A DNA stretch of 49,348 bases from positions 1 through 49,348 of the forward strand of contig NZ_QUAK01000121.1 of assembly GCF_003429565.1 (NCBI RefSeq), read 5' to 3'. Every line of letters begins with the position of its first letter. The first letter of the stretch is position 1. Source of the DNA: Streptomyces triticagri (lineage in GTDB: Bacteria; Actinomycetota; Actinomycetes; Streptomycetales; Streptomycetaceae). The notes under the pieces are model-generated. The model saw only the letters and a list, made by a program, of their open reading frames with translations, had not been told where the DNA came from and made no database searches. Shown here in pieces: positions 39,041-47,623 of the stretch. Made by a program: the position numbers and the translations under genes.

Positions 39041-39081
39041 GTTGCCGTTGTTGCCGTGCCGACATGCGGTCCTGTTGCCGT
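39041..39081 (-). promoter_or_regulatory. Direct repeats before the SDR gene
   Basis: ACGGCAAC occurs three times on the minus strand, ending at 39041, 39050 and 39074, immediately upstream of the SDR ribosome binding site. Spacing is 9 and 24 bases. Could be a regulator site or simple repeat expansion. Confidence 0.4.
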
Positions 39082-39160
39082 GCCGGCACGTGGTCGGTCG
39101 TGCTTGCGGGGACGACTCTGCGGGACGGCGCTCTCGGTCTGCATGCGATCCGCTTTCGGT

Positions 39161-39219
39161 CCGCAGTCGGCCCGCAGTCGCCCGGCTCCCGGTCCGCCGT
39201 CGGGCGCTCGTCCGCAGTC
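39161..39219 (+). promoter_or_regulatory. SARP-type direct repeats before the AfsR-like gene
   Basis: CCGCAGTC at 39161, 39172 and 39212, and CCGCCGTC at 39194. The first three steps are 11, 22 and 18 bases. SARP/AfsR proteins bind 8-bp direct repeats spaced by 11 or 22 bases, and the last copy is 26 bases before the start codon. Fits autoregulation or control of the divergent SDR. Confidence 0.55.
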
Positions 39220-39244
39220 CGTGTGCTGCCCGTACGCTGAGCCG

Positions 39245-42200
39245 ATGCGCTTCGGGGTACTGGGACCACTGGCCGTTCAGCGGGCGGACGGTGCGCTCGT
39301 CACGGTGCCCGAGGCGAAGGTGCGCACCCTGCTGGCCGCCCTGCTCGTCGCACCGGGTCAGGTCGTCCCCGCCGATCGGCTGGCGGACGACCTGTGGGGC
39401 GAGCAGCCGCCCGCCCGGCCGGCCGCGGCGCTGCAGACACTGGTGTCCCGGCTGCGCAGAGCGCTGGCGCGTGCGGGGCAGGACGGCCTGGTCGTGCACC
39501 GCCCTCCGGGTTACCAACTCCTCGTGGCCGACGACGCGGTGGACGCGGAACGCTTCCTCGCGCTTGCGGGGCGGGCACGGCGGGCGGCCGGTCCTCGCGA
39601 GAGGGCCACCGGGTTCGCTCAGGCGCTGGCCGAGTGGCGGGGTGCCGCGTTCGCCGGGTTCGCGGACGAGCCCTTCGCCCGGGTGGCGGCCGCGCGCCTG
39701 GAGGAGCAGCGGCTCCTGGTCGTCGAGGAGCAGGCCGAAGCCCGGCTCCAGCTGGGCGAGCACGGCCAGTTGGCGGGCGAGCTCAGAGAGCTGACCGAGC
39801 GTCACCCCTTGCGTGAGCGGCTGCGCGCGGCCCATATGCGGGCCCTGTACGGCAGCGGACGCCCCGGCGAGGCCCTGGAGGTCTACCAGCAGGTCCGCCG
39901 GGTGCTCGCCGAGGAGCTCGGACTCGAGCCGGGGCCCGAACTGGCCACGCTTCAGGGGGAGATCCTCCGTCAGGGCGAGGTCCTCCAGCAAGGGGAGAGC
40001 CTCGAGCAGAGGGAGAGCCTCCAGCAAGGGGAGAGCCGGCCCCCGGCCACGAGGCTCCCCGCCCCGCTCTCCGGTCTGATCGGGCGCTCGCGTTCCGTGG
40101 CCGATGTGCGGGCGCTCCTCGCCGAGGAGCGGCTCGTGACGCTGACCGGTCCGGGCGGCGTCGGCAAGACCCGTCTCGCGCTCGAGGTCGCCGCCGACCC
40201 GGTCGCCGCCGACCCGACCGACCCCGAGGAGGCCGCGCCGTACTTCGCGGACGGAGTACGGCTGGTGGAGCTCGCCGGCACCGCGCATACGGCCGGGGCT
40301 TCCGGCACGGCCGTGGACGACCTGGCCGAAGTGGTGGCGGTGGCGCTCGGGATCCGTGACGACACCGGCGGCGCGCGACCGCCGTCCGTGGCCGGGGGCC
40401 CGCACCCCCTGGCGGACCGGCTGGCCGACGCGCTGCGGGACCGGCAGCTCCTGCTCGTACTGGACAACTGCGAACACGTCGTCGAGGCGGTGGCGACCCT
40501 CGGACGCCTGCTGCTGCAGGCCGCACCGGGAGTACGCCTGCTGGCCACCAGCCGCGAGCCGCTGGGCATTTCGGGCGAGCAGGTCTGGCCGGTACCTCCC
40601 CTGGAAGTGCCCGAGCCCGGGGCGTCGTACGCCGAAGTGATGCGGTCGAGCGCGGTCCGGCTCTTCGTGGCACGGGCGGCCGCGGCATCGCCCGGTTTCG
40701 CCCTGTCCGAGAGCAACGCCGCGGCGGTCGCCACCATTTGCCGCCGTATGGACGGCATACCGCTCGCCGTCGAGCTGGCGGCCACCCGCCTGCGCGTGCT
40801 GGGCACGGCGGCGCTGGTCGAGCGGATCGACGACCGGTTCGGGCTCCTGACGAGCGGGCCGCGGGACGCCCCTGCCCGGCAGCGGACGCTGCGTGCGGTG
40901 ATCGACTGGAGCTGGGATCTGCTGACGGCCGCCGAGCGTACGGTGCTCCGGCGCCTCGCGATCCACTCCGACGGTTGCACGCTCGATGCCGCGGAGGCGC
41001 TCTGCTCAGGGGGCGGCGTGCGGCCCGGCGAGGTCGTCGACCTGCTGGCCCGCCTGGTGGACCGGTCGCTGGTCGTCGTGGCCGCCGACCCGCAGGGCCC
41101 GAGCCCTCACCAGGAGCCGCGTCCGCGCTACCGCCTGCTGGAGTCGGTCGCCGCGTACGGCCTGGAACAGCTGCGGGCCACACGTGCGGAACCGGACGAC
41201 GGGGACACGCGGCCCCGAGGGAGCCGGGCCGCGACGGAGTACGACCGGCTGCGCGCCGCACACCTCCGCCACTACACCGAGCTCGCCGAACACGCCGAGA
41301 GCCGGCTGCGCGGCGGTGAGCAGCAGGTCTGGCTGCACCGCCTCGACGCGGAGGCCGCCAATCTGCGCGCAGCCCTGGACACCGCGGTGGCCACCGGTGA
41401 GGCCCTGCTCGCCCTGCGCCTGGTGCGGGCCATGGCCTGGTACTGGTTCCTGCGCGGCCGGCTCACGGAGGCGAGACGCGCCATGACGGCAGCCCTGGCC
41501 GTCGCGGAACCACCGGAGGGCGAGGAGGAGTCGGCGGACGAAGAAGCAGGGACGCTCTCCGGTCACCGCGCGCGCGTGGCGGCTCACCGCGCACACGTGG
41601 CGGCTCACCGCGCACACGTGGCGGCATGGCACGCGGCGACGACGATGCTGTCCGGCGAGCCGCTCGGCTCCGGGCCGGTGAGCCGTGCGCCGCTGCGGCT
41701 GTACGAGGACATGGCCGACGCCGGCGAGGCCGGGCGGGTCGGCCCGGGGTGGCTCCTCGCCCACGCCGCGACGAACTTCGGCGCGCTGGAGGTCGGCGAG
41801 GAGCTGGTATACCTGACGCTGGCGGATGCGCGGGCGTCGGGCGATCGCTGGGGAGTGGCAGCGGCGCTGAGCGTACGAGCCGTACAGCGGCATGTGCGTG
41901 GCGAGTTGACGGATTCCCGCTCCGACGCCCGGGAGAGTCTCGCGCTGTTCCGTGAACTGGGCGACAGATGGGGGCAGTTGCAGGCCATCGGAGTCACGGG
42001 CAGGCTCGCGGAGATCGAGGGCGACTACCGGGCCGCGGAGGCCGAGCACCGGGCCGGGCTGCGGATCGCCGAGGACCTGGGACTGTGGACGGAGGCCTCG
42101 ATCCGCTGGTCCGAACTGGGCCGGATCGCGCTGCTCGACGGCGACCACGCGCGAGCCGACGAGTACCACCGCAACGGCCGACGGCTCGCCGTCCGCAATG

Positions 42201-42637
42201 CCGACCACCGCGCCCAGGAGTTCGCCGAGATCGGCCTCGCACTCGGCGCGCGTCGCCTCGGGCGCCTGGCGGACGCCGAGGCACTGCTGCACACCTGGCT
42301 GACGTGGAACCGCCGGTTCGAGGCCGCGAACGGCGCCGCCCTGATCCTCGCCGAACTCGGCTTCATCGCCGAGCTCCGCGGGGACCACGAACTCGCCCTG
42401 AATCTCCACACCGAGGGCCTCACGGCCGCCCGCGCCACCGGAGACCCCCGAGCGATCGCCCTCGCACTCGAAGGCCTGGCCGGCGCCCACCAGGAGGCCG
42501 GCCGCTCCGCACTCGCCGCTCGGCTCCTGGCCGCCGCCGACCGCTGCCGGACCGCCGTACGGGCGCCGCTGCCGCCGGCCGAACGCGGCGACGTCGATCG
42601 CATCACGGCAGCGGTCCGTGCATCTCTCTCGCCCTAG
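39245..42637 (+). CDS. AfsR-like SARP/NB-ARC/TPR regulator
   Basis: A 1130-residue regulator. Residues 1-95: winged-helix DNA-binding domain (MRFGVLGPLAVQRADG, DLWGEQPPARPAAALQTLVSRLRRAL). About 97-245: bacterial transcriptional activator domain (AERFLAL...LAEELGLEPGPELATLQ). Then a low-complexity linker, and an NB-ARC ATPase with Walker A GPGGVGKTRLAL, Walker B LLVLDNCEHVV and GIPLAVELAATRLRVL. The rest is helical with TPR-like repeats. Direct coding repeats: four 6-residue LQQGES units (39963-40034) and three 7-residue HRAHVAA units (41564-41626). AfsR-type proteins link secondary metabolism to signals. The frame is open far upstream but the ATG at 39245 matches family starts. Confidence 0.9.
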   Translation: MRFGVLGPLAVQRADGALVTVPEAKVRTLLAALLVAPGQVVPADRLADDLWGEQPPARPAAALQTLVSRLRRALARAGQDGLVVHRPPGYQLLVADDAVDAERFLALAGRARRAAGPRERATGFAQALAEWRGAAFAGFADEPFARVAAARLEEQRLLVVEEQAEARLQLGEHGQLAGELRELTERHPLRERLRAAHMRALYGSGRPGEALEVYQQVRRVLAEELGLEPGPELATLQGEILRQGEVLQQGESLEQRESLQQGESRPPATRLPAPLSGLIGRSRSVADVRALLAEERLVTLTGPGGVGKTRLALEVAADPVAADPTDPEEAAPYFADGVRLVELAGTAHTAGASGTAVDDLAEVVAVALGIRDDTGGARPPSVAGGPHPLADRLADALRDRQLLLVLDNCEHVVEAVATLGRLLLQAAPGVRLLATSREPLGISGEQVWPVPPLEVPEPGASYAEVMRSSAVRLFVARAAAASPGFALSESNAAAVATICRRMDGIPLAVELAATRLRVLGTAALVERIDDRFGLLTSGPRDAPARQRTLRAVIDWSWDLLTAAERTVLRRLAIHSDGCTLDAAEALCSGGGVRPGEVVDLLARLVDRSLVVVAADPQGPSPHQEPRPRYRLLESVAAYGLEQLRATRAEPDDGDTRPRGSRAATEYDRLRAAHLRHYTELAEHAESRLRGGEQQVWLHRLDAEAANLRAALDTAVATGEALLALRLVRAMAWYWFLRGRLTEARRAMTAALAVAEPPEGEEESADEEAGTLSGHRARVAAHRAHVAAHRAHVAAWHAATTMLSGEPLGSGPVSRAPLRLYEDMADAGEAGRVGPGWLLAHAATNFGALEVGEELVYLTLADARASGDRWGVAAALSVRAVQRHVRGELTDSRSDARESLALFRELGDRWGQLQAIGVTGRLAEIEGDYRAAEAEHRAGLRIAEDLGLWTEASIRWSELGRIALLDGDHARADEYHRNGRRLAVRNADHRAQEFAEIGLALGARRLGRLADAEALLHTWLTWNRRFEAANGAALILAELGFIAELRGDHELALNLHTEGLTAARATGDPRAIALALEGLAGAHQEAGRSALAARLLAAADRCRTAVRAPLPPAERGDVDRITAAVRASLSP

Positions 42638-42746
42638 GACCGCACTCTCCGTGCGATTACCGTCACAGCGCGCTGTCGGCGCGGCTAGGCTCAGGGAGCA
42701 CGACGCGGCAATTGCACACGTCTGTACGGGAGTTGGGGAGGCGTCC

Positions 42747-43574
42747 ATGGCCATCGAGGACAATCCGGGATCTCGGACCAGCTACGGGGAAGAGCTGCGT
42801 CGGCGGCGCGAGGCGGCTGGGCTCACCCAGGAGGAGTTGAGCGTGCGGGCGGTCATGTCCCGTACGCACATCGCGCACATCGAGGCCGGACGCCGCCGCC
42901 CCGCCCTCGACGACGCCCAGCGACTCGACCGCATCCTCGACACCGGGGGCGTCTTCGTGACCTTCCTGCCGACCAGAGGGGAGGGCGCGGTCGCGGAACA
43001 CTTCGCGGAGGCGCTGCGGTTGGAGGAGCGGGCCACGGTGATTCGGGTCTACGGGCCGAAGTTGGTACCCGGGATCCTCCAGACAGAGGCCTACGCCCGC
43101 GCAGTACTCGAGTCCGGGCACCCACCGAAGACTCCCGACGAGCGCGACAAACTCCTCGGGACGCGCCTCCAACGCGCCCGTATCCTGCGGGACTTCACTT
43201 CACCGGTGGTGTGGATACTGCTGGACGAGGCGGTGTTACGGCGGCCCGTCGGGGGCGGGGAGGTGATGGCCGAACAGCTGCGGCACATCGCGGAGTTGGG
43301 GGCATCGCACCGCATTCGGGTTCATGTGCTGCCGTTCGCGGTGGGCTATCACGCCCTCCTGGAAGGCTTCGTCTCACTCATGTGGTTCGACGACCTGCCA
43401 CCCGTGGCCTACGTAGAAGGCCTCAAGACGGGCCGAGTACTCGAAGTCCCTTCCGTGGTGACCCAATGCCAGGCGGCCTACGATCACGCCATGGGCGATG
43501 CCCTCTCCCACCGGGAATCCCTGGCAATGATCCGATCCATCGCGGAGGATTACGACCGTGCAGAGCATCAGTGA
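42747..43574 (+). CDS. XRE/DUF5753 regulator (WhiJ-like)
   Basis: A 275-residue protein. An N-terminal helix-turn-helix (YGEELRRRREAAGLTQEELSVRAVMSRTHIAHIEAGRRRP) is followed by a DUF5753 domain (RVYGPKLVPGILQTEAYARAVL, then IRVLPFAVGYHALLEGFVSLMWF). GGGGAGG is 7 bases before the ATG. Residue 164 is encoded by TTA (43236-43238), the rare leucine codon read by bldA tRNA, so translation may be tied to development. It overlaps the following DUF397 gene by 17 bases. Such pairs are numerous in Streptomyces and include WhiJ, with DUF397 proteins countering the regulator. Confidence 0.9.
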   Translation: MAIEDNPGSRTSYGEELRRRREAAGLTQEELSVRAVMSRTHIAHIEAGRRRPALDDAQRLDRILDTGGVFVTFLPTRGEGAVAEHFAEALRLEERATVIRVYGPKLVPGILQTEAYARAVLESGHPPKTPDERDKLLGTRLQRARILRDFTSPVVWILLDEAVLRRPVGGGEVMAEQLRHIAELGASHRIRVHVLPFAVGYHALLEGFVSLMWFDDLPPVAYVEGLKTGRVLEVPSVVTQCQAAYDHAMGDALSHRESLAMIRSIAEDYDRAEHQ

Positions 43575-43848
43575 GCAGCCCACGACCATTCCGGACGCCT
43601 CGACCCTGACGATGTGGCGCAAGTCGTCGTACAGCGGCGGCGACAGCGGAGACTGCCTGGAGGTCAACGACAGCTGGCGCAAGTCGAGTTACAGCGGAGC
43701 CAGCAGCGGTGACTGCCTGGAGGTCAACGACGCCCCGGCCCCCGCCCGCATCCCCGTCCGCGACAGCAAGAACCCCACCGGACCCGCGATCGTGTTCTCG
43801 GCCCCGGCCTGGACCTCCTTCGTCGAATCCCTCGGCCGTACGGACTGA
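43558..43848 (+). CDS. DUF397 protein with duplicated N-terminal motif
   Basis: A 96-residue small acidic protein. The DUF397 start motif WRKSSYSGxxxGDCLEVND occurs twice in a row (43615-43674 and 43675-43734), followed by one VRDSKNPTGP and one WTSFVESL end. Most DUF397 proteins have one copy, so this is a tandem duplication of about 20 residues. It overlaps the XRE gene by 17 bases and is co-translated with it; partner or antagonist role by family knowledge. Confidence 0.85.
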   Translation: MQSISEQPTTIPDASTLTMWRKSSYSGGDSGDCLEVNDSWRKSSYSGASSGDCLEVNDAPAPARIPVRDSKNPTGPAIVFSAPAWTSFVESLGRTD

Positions 43849-43851
43849 GCC

Positions 43852-44634
43852 TCAGCTCCTCCGGCGGCGTCGCTGGTCGATGACGGCGAGGAGGACGAAG
43901 CCGAGGGCGGCGGCGGTGAGGGCCGTCGCGACGGGGACGCCCCAGGTCTTCAACGGCGAGGCGGCGGAGGCCTGTTGAGTCTTCGGGCGCTCGCGATCGG
44001 ACGCCTCGGCCCCGCCCGTACCGCCGCCGCCCATGCGCTTGCCCGGGTCGAAGGGTTCCGCCGGTTCGGGTGCCACTCCCCCATCGGCGATCTCGATGTC
44101 GAGGCGCAGCGGCAGGGTGTTGCCGCGGCCGGCGTTCGTGGACGTGATTCCGGCCTGGATGTAGTACGTGCCGGCCAGTTCGACGGCGGCGTCGTTGTCC
44201 TCCTCGACGCCGATCGAGCAGTCGGCGTCGACGTCGCCGCCCTCGCGGGCCGTGCTTCCGCCCTTCCAGATCGCCGCGTTGGGACTGTCCGCCTTGCAGC
44301 GGACGGGCTGCCGGACCGGGTCGTAAACGGCCACGCCGAACGCCTCGGGCTCCGGGCCCGGGTTGTAGCCGGCGGGCAGGGTCGTCCGCGCCGTGACGGA
44401 CAGGGACTGTCCGCGCTCGAGCTCCACGCGGTAGAAGTACAGGTCGCCGACCACCGTGTCCCCGCTGAGCGTTCCGGCCTCGACGGGCCGTGCGGTGTTG
44501 AAGGTGGCGCCGCCCTTGATGCCGCCGCCCTTGTCACCGTCCGCCGCGCCGGCCGAGGGTACGGCCGCTGTCGCGAGCAGGGCGGCGAGGCACGCGGCGA
44601 GGGCGGCACGGCGCCCGGTCCGTGGGCTGATCAC
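43852..44634 (-). CDS. Secreted, membrane-anchored PPC-like domain protein
   Basis: A 260-residue protein. Signal peptide (AALAACLAALLATAAVPSAGA), then a beta-rich domain (DTVVGDLYFYRVELERGQSLSVTART) with several Cys, a Gly/Pro-rich linker, and a C-terminal membrane helix (WGVPVATALTAAALGFVLLAVI) followed by RRRRR. The FYRVELERGQSLSVTA block resembles WYKVRVRPGQSLRFSA in the VWA protein upstream. GTG start overlaps the VWA gene stop (GTGA). Probably exposed on the outer face of the membrane. Function unknown. Confidence 0.75.
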   Translation of the reverse strand: MISPRTGRRAALAACLAALLATAAVPSAGAADGDKGGGIKGGATFNTARPVEAGTLSGDTVVGDLYFYRVELERGQSLSVTARTTLPAGYNPGPEPEAFGVAVYDPVRQPVRCKADSPNAAIWKGGSTAREGGDVDADCSIGVEEDNDAAVELAGTYYIQAGITSTNAGRGNTLPLRLDIEIADGGVAPEPAEPFDPGKRMGGGGTGGAEASDRERPKTQQASAASPLKTWGVPVATALTAAALGFVLLAVIDQRRRRRS

Positions 44635-46025
44635 GAGGTCCTCCGGCTGTTGAGGGCGGTACGTACCAGGACGGCGCCGGCGAGGCCCGCCAGGGCGGCG
44701 AGCGCGAGGGGCCCCGGGCGGGTGGTGGCCGAGGACGCTCCCGCGTTCCGGGAGTCGGCGCCGTCCTTGGCCTTCCCGTCCGGGCCGGCCGACGGGGACT
44801 GCCCGGTGGCCTGTCCCGCCTCCGCGCCGGCGCCCGCGTCCGCGGCCTGCCTGCCGTCGGCGTCCACGGCCCGGCCTCCGAGGCCGACGGCGATCTCGAC
44901 CGGCTGCGCCTTCCCCGCGGCGGTGCCCACGTCGTCGACCACCTGGGCGCAGACGTCCGCCACGTCCTCACCTTCGGGGATCGCGTCCCAGGTCAGGCGG
45001 TCGCTCGCGACTCCGGTGCTGATGACGTTCGTCCAGTTCGACTTCACGGTCTGCTCGTCGTCGAACGGCCGCTCCTCGCCGGGCAGATGGAGCCGGACCC
45101 GGACGAAGGACGCCCGCTCGTACTCGCCGTTCTCGGGAATGACCGCGGCGGAGAAGCGCAGCGACTGGCCCGGCCGGACCCGCACCTTGTACCACCGCTT
45201 GTCGCCGTACGTCAGCGCGTCGCGGTACTGGCCGGGCTCCAGGCGCGGGGCGTCGTCGCAGGCCGTCGCGCCGTGGACGCGGGCGCCCGAGGCCTCGTAC
45301 GGGCTGAGGGCGCGTTTGACGGAGTCGTCGAGGCCGTCGCCCAGTTCGTCCGCGTCGCCGGCGTCCGCGTACCGGCCCTTGGTCGCCTTCGCGATGCACT
45401 TCAGCTCCGCGCGGGCCTTCGCGGTGACCTTGAGGCCGACCGTGTCGATCACCAAGTCGAGCCCTGCGCCCTTGAGTTCGCGGGCGACCCGGCAGGGGGA
45501 CGGCGGGGCGCAGGTGTCCTCGCCGTCGGAGACGAGGATGATGCGGCGCGGGCCGTCGTCGCCGAGCTCCTTCGCGGCGAGCTTCAGCGTCGCGCCGATC
45601 GGTGTCATCCCGAGTGCGTCCATGCGGCGGACCTCGGCGGTGGCCTTCTTCCTGGCCGCGTCGTCGAGTTCCGCGACGGGGGCGAGCAGCCGGGTGTCCC
45701 GGCAGCCCGGGCCCGGGTCCTCGCCGGCGTACTCGGAGCCGTAGACCCGTACGCCCATCGCCGTGCCGTCGGGCACGTCGTCGATGAGGCCGGTCACCGC
45801 CTCCTTGGCCGCGGCCAGGCGGGTGCGACCGCCGGCGTCCTTCTCCTTCATCGACCCGGAGGCGTCCAGGATCGTCATGATGCGCGGCTGCCGTTCGTCC
45901 GCGGCCGCGGGGGCGGCGCCGGCCGCCGCGACCAGCGCCGCGGTGAGCGCGGCGACGATCAGCAGGGCCATGGCCCGCGGGCCGCGGACGACCGCGGTGC
46001 GAACACTGTCGACCGAGTACGTCAT
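44631..46025 (-). CDS. VWA-domain surface protein
   Basis: A 464-residue exported protein. Signal peptide (MALLIVAALTAALVAAAGAAPAAA). The von Willebrand A domain (about 48-225) has an intact metal site: DASGSM, then Thr in GMTPIGATLK and Asp in SDGEDT. A second, beta-rich domain with KRWYKVRVRPGQSLRFSA follows. A disordered Ala/Gly/Asp segment, a C-terminal helix (LALAALAGLAGAVLVRTAL) and RRTS end it. GGAG is 9 bases before the ATG at 46025. Translationally coupled with the smaller secreted protein. Divergent from the Ser/Thr kinase. It may bind a partner or ligand in the envelope. Confidence 0.85.
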   Translation of the reverse strand: MTYSVDSVRTAVVRGPRAMALLIVAALTAALVAAAGAAPAAADERQPRIMTILDASGSMKEKDAGGRTRLAAAKEAVTGLIDDVPDGTAMGVRVYGSEYAGEDPGPGCRDTRLLAPVAELDDAARKKATAEVRRMDALGMTPIGATLKLAAKELGDDGPRRIILVSDGEDTCAPPSPCRVARELKGAGLDLVIDTVGLKVTAKARAELKCIAKATKGRYADAGDADELGDGLDDSVKRALSPYEASGARVHGATACDDAPRLEPGQYRDALTYGDKRWYKVRVRPGQSLRFSAAVIPENGEYERASFVRVRLHLPGEERPFDDEQTVKSNWTNVISTGVASDRLTWDAIPEGEDVADVCAQVVDDVGTAAGKAQPVEIAVGLGGRAVDADGRQAADAGAGAEAGQATGQSPSAGPDGKAKDGADSRNAGASSATTRPGPLALAALAGLAGAVLVRTALNSRRTS

Positions 46026-46105
46026 CAGCTCGGACTCCATCCAAGTCGGCGTGGGACAAGGGGGGTTGCGGCCGGCTGCACCCCGCCCGGTAATTTGCAA
46101 AGAGA

Positions 46106-46134
46106 AACGTATGCTTCGCGAGCGCAAAGCGCAA
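46106..46134 (-). promoter_or_regulatory. Promoter of the VWA gene
   Basis: On the minus strand TTGCGC (46134-46129), a 17-bp spacer and TACGTT (46111-46106). The predicted start is about 75 bases upstream of the ATG. The spacer overlaps GCTCGCGAAGC, a short inverted repeat. Confidence 0.55.
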
Positions 46135-46249
46135 GGGGTGGCCCCATCCCGGCCCCGACTCGGCGCGCCGCCCACGGAGCTGGCACAGTTCGTACGGGGT
46201 TTCGACGCGAGGCGCACAGCAGCAGGCCGTACGGCACGAACGGGGTGAG

Positions 46250-47458
46250 ATGAGCGAGACGGTGTTCGCCGGGCGGTACGTCCTGGCCGACGAGATAGGC
46301 AGAGGCGCCTCCGGCACGATCTGGCGAGCCTGGGACCTGCGCCGGCAGCGGTACGTCGCGGCCAAGGTGCTGCAGCGCCAGGCGGCCCAGGACCTGCTCC
46401 GTTTCGTACGGGAGCAGAGCATGCGCATCGAGCACCCGCACGTCCTGGCCCCCGCCGGCTGGGCCGCGGACGACGACCGGGTGCTGATCGCCATGGAGCT
46501 CGCGGACGGCGGCTCGCTCGAGGATCTCGTCGGCGACTACGGGCAGTTGCCGCCCCGCCTGGTGTGCACCCTGCTCGACCAGCTCCTGTCCGGCCTGGAG
46601 GCGGTGCACGCCGAGCAGGTGCTCCACCGGGACATCAAACCGGCCAACATCCTCCTCGACGCGACCGGCGTCGGCACCCCGCGCGTACGGCTGTCCGACT
46701 TCGGGCTCGCGCTGCGCCGCGGGGACCCACGGCTGACCGAGAACCATCACGTCGTGGGCACGCCCGGCTACATCGCCCCCGAACTCTTCGAAGGGGACGA
46801 TCCGCACATCGCGGGCGATCTCTTCGCGGTGGGGGTGGTGGCGCTGTATCTGCTGCAGGGCGTCGAGCCGGACGCCCGTGCGCTGGTACGCGAACTGGAA
46901 GCCGCCTCCGTCGCACCACAGGCCCCGCCCGGCATCGACGAGCCGCTCTGGCAGGCCGTCCTGATGCTGCTGCAACCCGATCCGCGCGCCCGCGCCCGCA
47001 GCGCGGCCCAGGCCCGTACGGCCATCGCGCGGGCGGCCGAGCGGCTGCCGGCGGCCGCGGCCGCCGATGCGGAGCCCATCGAGGTCTTCGATCAACTCGG
47101 GCCGCTGCCCGAGGGGTTCGGGGCGGCGGGGCCCGGTGGGGAGGCGCAGGCGGGTGCGGCGGGCGGCGGGACGCCCCGTACGACTCCTCGCGGGCCGGAT
47201 CCTCGGACGGTCACCCCGGCGGCAACGGCTCCGGACGGGGCGTCGCCCGAGCCCGAGGTGACCAGCTACCACCTCGCGCCGCCCGCCGGTGTCGAGGGTG
47301 CGGCAGCGCCGCCGGGTACGTCCACGTCCACGTCCGGGCCGAGCCCCGCCGGCCCACGCCCCGCCGGCCACAGCACCAGCAGCCGCCTCTGGCTCCTGGC
47401 CCTCATCACCTTCAGCCTGGCCGCGGCGCTCTGGGCGTTGGTCCTGATCCGGGGCTGA
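46250..47458 (+). CDS. Membrane Ser/Thr protein kinase
   Basis: A 402-residue Hanks-type kinase. Glycine loop GRGASGTIWRAW (17-28), Lys39 in AAKV, catalytic loop HRDIKPAN (126-133), SDFGL with Asp150, and GTPGYIAPELF. The kinase domain ends at about 270; a Pro/Thr/Gly-rich linker, one membrane helix at about 377-398 (LWLLALITFSLAAALWALVLI) and a two-residue tail follow. There is no extracellular sensor domain, unlike PknB. Divergent from the VWA-protein operon, with 224 bp between, so it may act in the same envelope function. Confidence 0.9.
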   Translation: MSETVFAGRYVLADEIGRGASGTIWRAWDLRRQRYVAAKVLQRQAAQDLLRFVREQSMRIEHPHVLAPAGWAADDDRVLIAMELADGGSLEDLVGDYGQLPPRLVCTLLDQLLSGLEAVHAEQVLHRDIKPANILLDATGVGTPRVRLSDFGLALRRGDPRLTENHHVVGTPGYIAPELFEGDDPHIAGDLFAVGVVALYLLQGVEPDARALVRELEAASVAPQAPPGIDEPLWQAVLMLLQPDPRARARSAAQARTAIARAAERLPAAAAADAEPIEVFDQLGPLPEGFGAAGPGGEAQAGAAGGGTPRTTPRGPDPRTVTPAATAPDGASPEPEVTSYHLAPPAGVEGAAAPPGTSTSTSGPSPAGPRPAGHSTSSRLWLLALITFSLAAALWALVLIRG

Positions 47459-47521
47459 GCGCGCCGGGTACGCCACGTCCTCGCCACAGACCGCAACGGA
47501 CCGAGATCCGCCCGCTGACCG

Positions 47522-47565
47522 TATGCCTACGAGCGGAGCGCGATATGCCTACGAGCGGAGCGCGA
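47522..47565. repeat. Perfect 22-bp tandem duplication
   Basis: TATGCCTACGAGCGGAGCGC-GA occurs twice head to tail, with no mismatch, between the kinase and MerR genes. Confidence 0.9.
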
Positions 47566-47586
47566 CGTCGACACACCTGACCCGAG

Positions 47587-47614
47587 TTGACCTTCAAGTC
47601 GGTCGAAGCCCGAC
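47587..47614 (+). promoter_or_regulatory. MerR-type promoter candidate
   Basis: TTGACC (47587-47592) precedes overlapping inverted repeats CTTC-N9-GAAG (47592-47608) and GTCGG-N7-CCGAC (47598-47614), just before the GTG at 47624. An operator lying between -35 and -10 is the MerR-family arrangement, so autoregulation is plausible. No good -10 was found. Confidence 0.45.
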
Positions 47615-47623
47615 CATGACTCC

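Noticed and set aside
36572..39244. Extension of the AfsR-like gene to 2021 residues
   Set aside because: The upstream part is antisense to the anti-sigma, ECF sigma and SDR genes; the ATG at 39245 begins the conserved domain.
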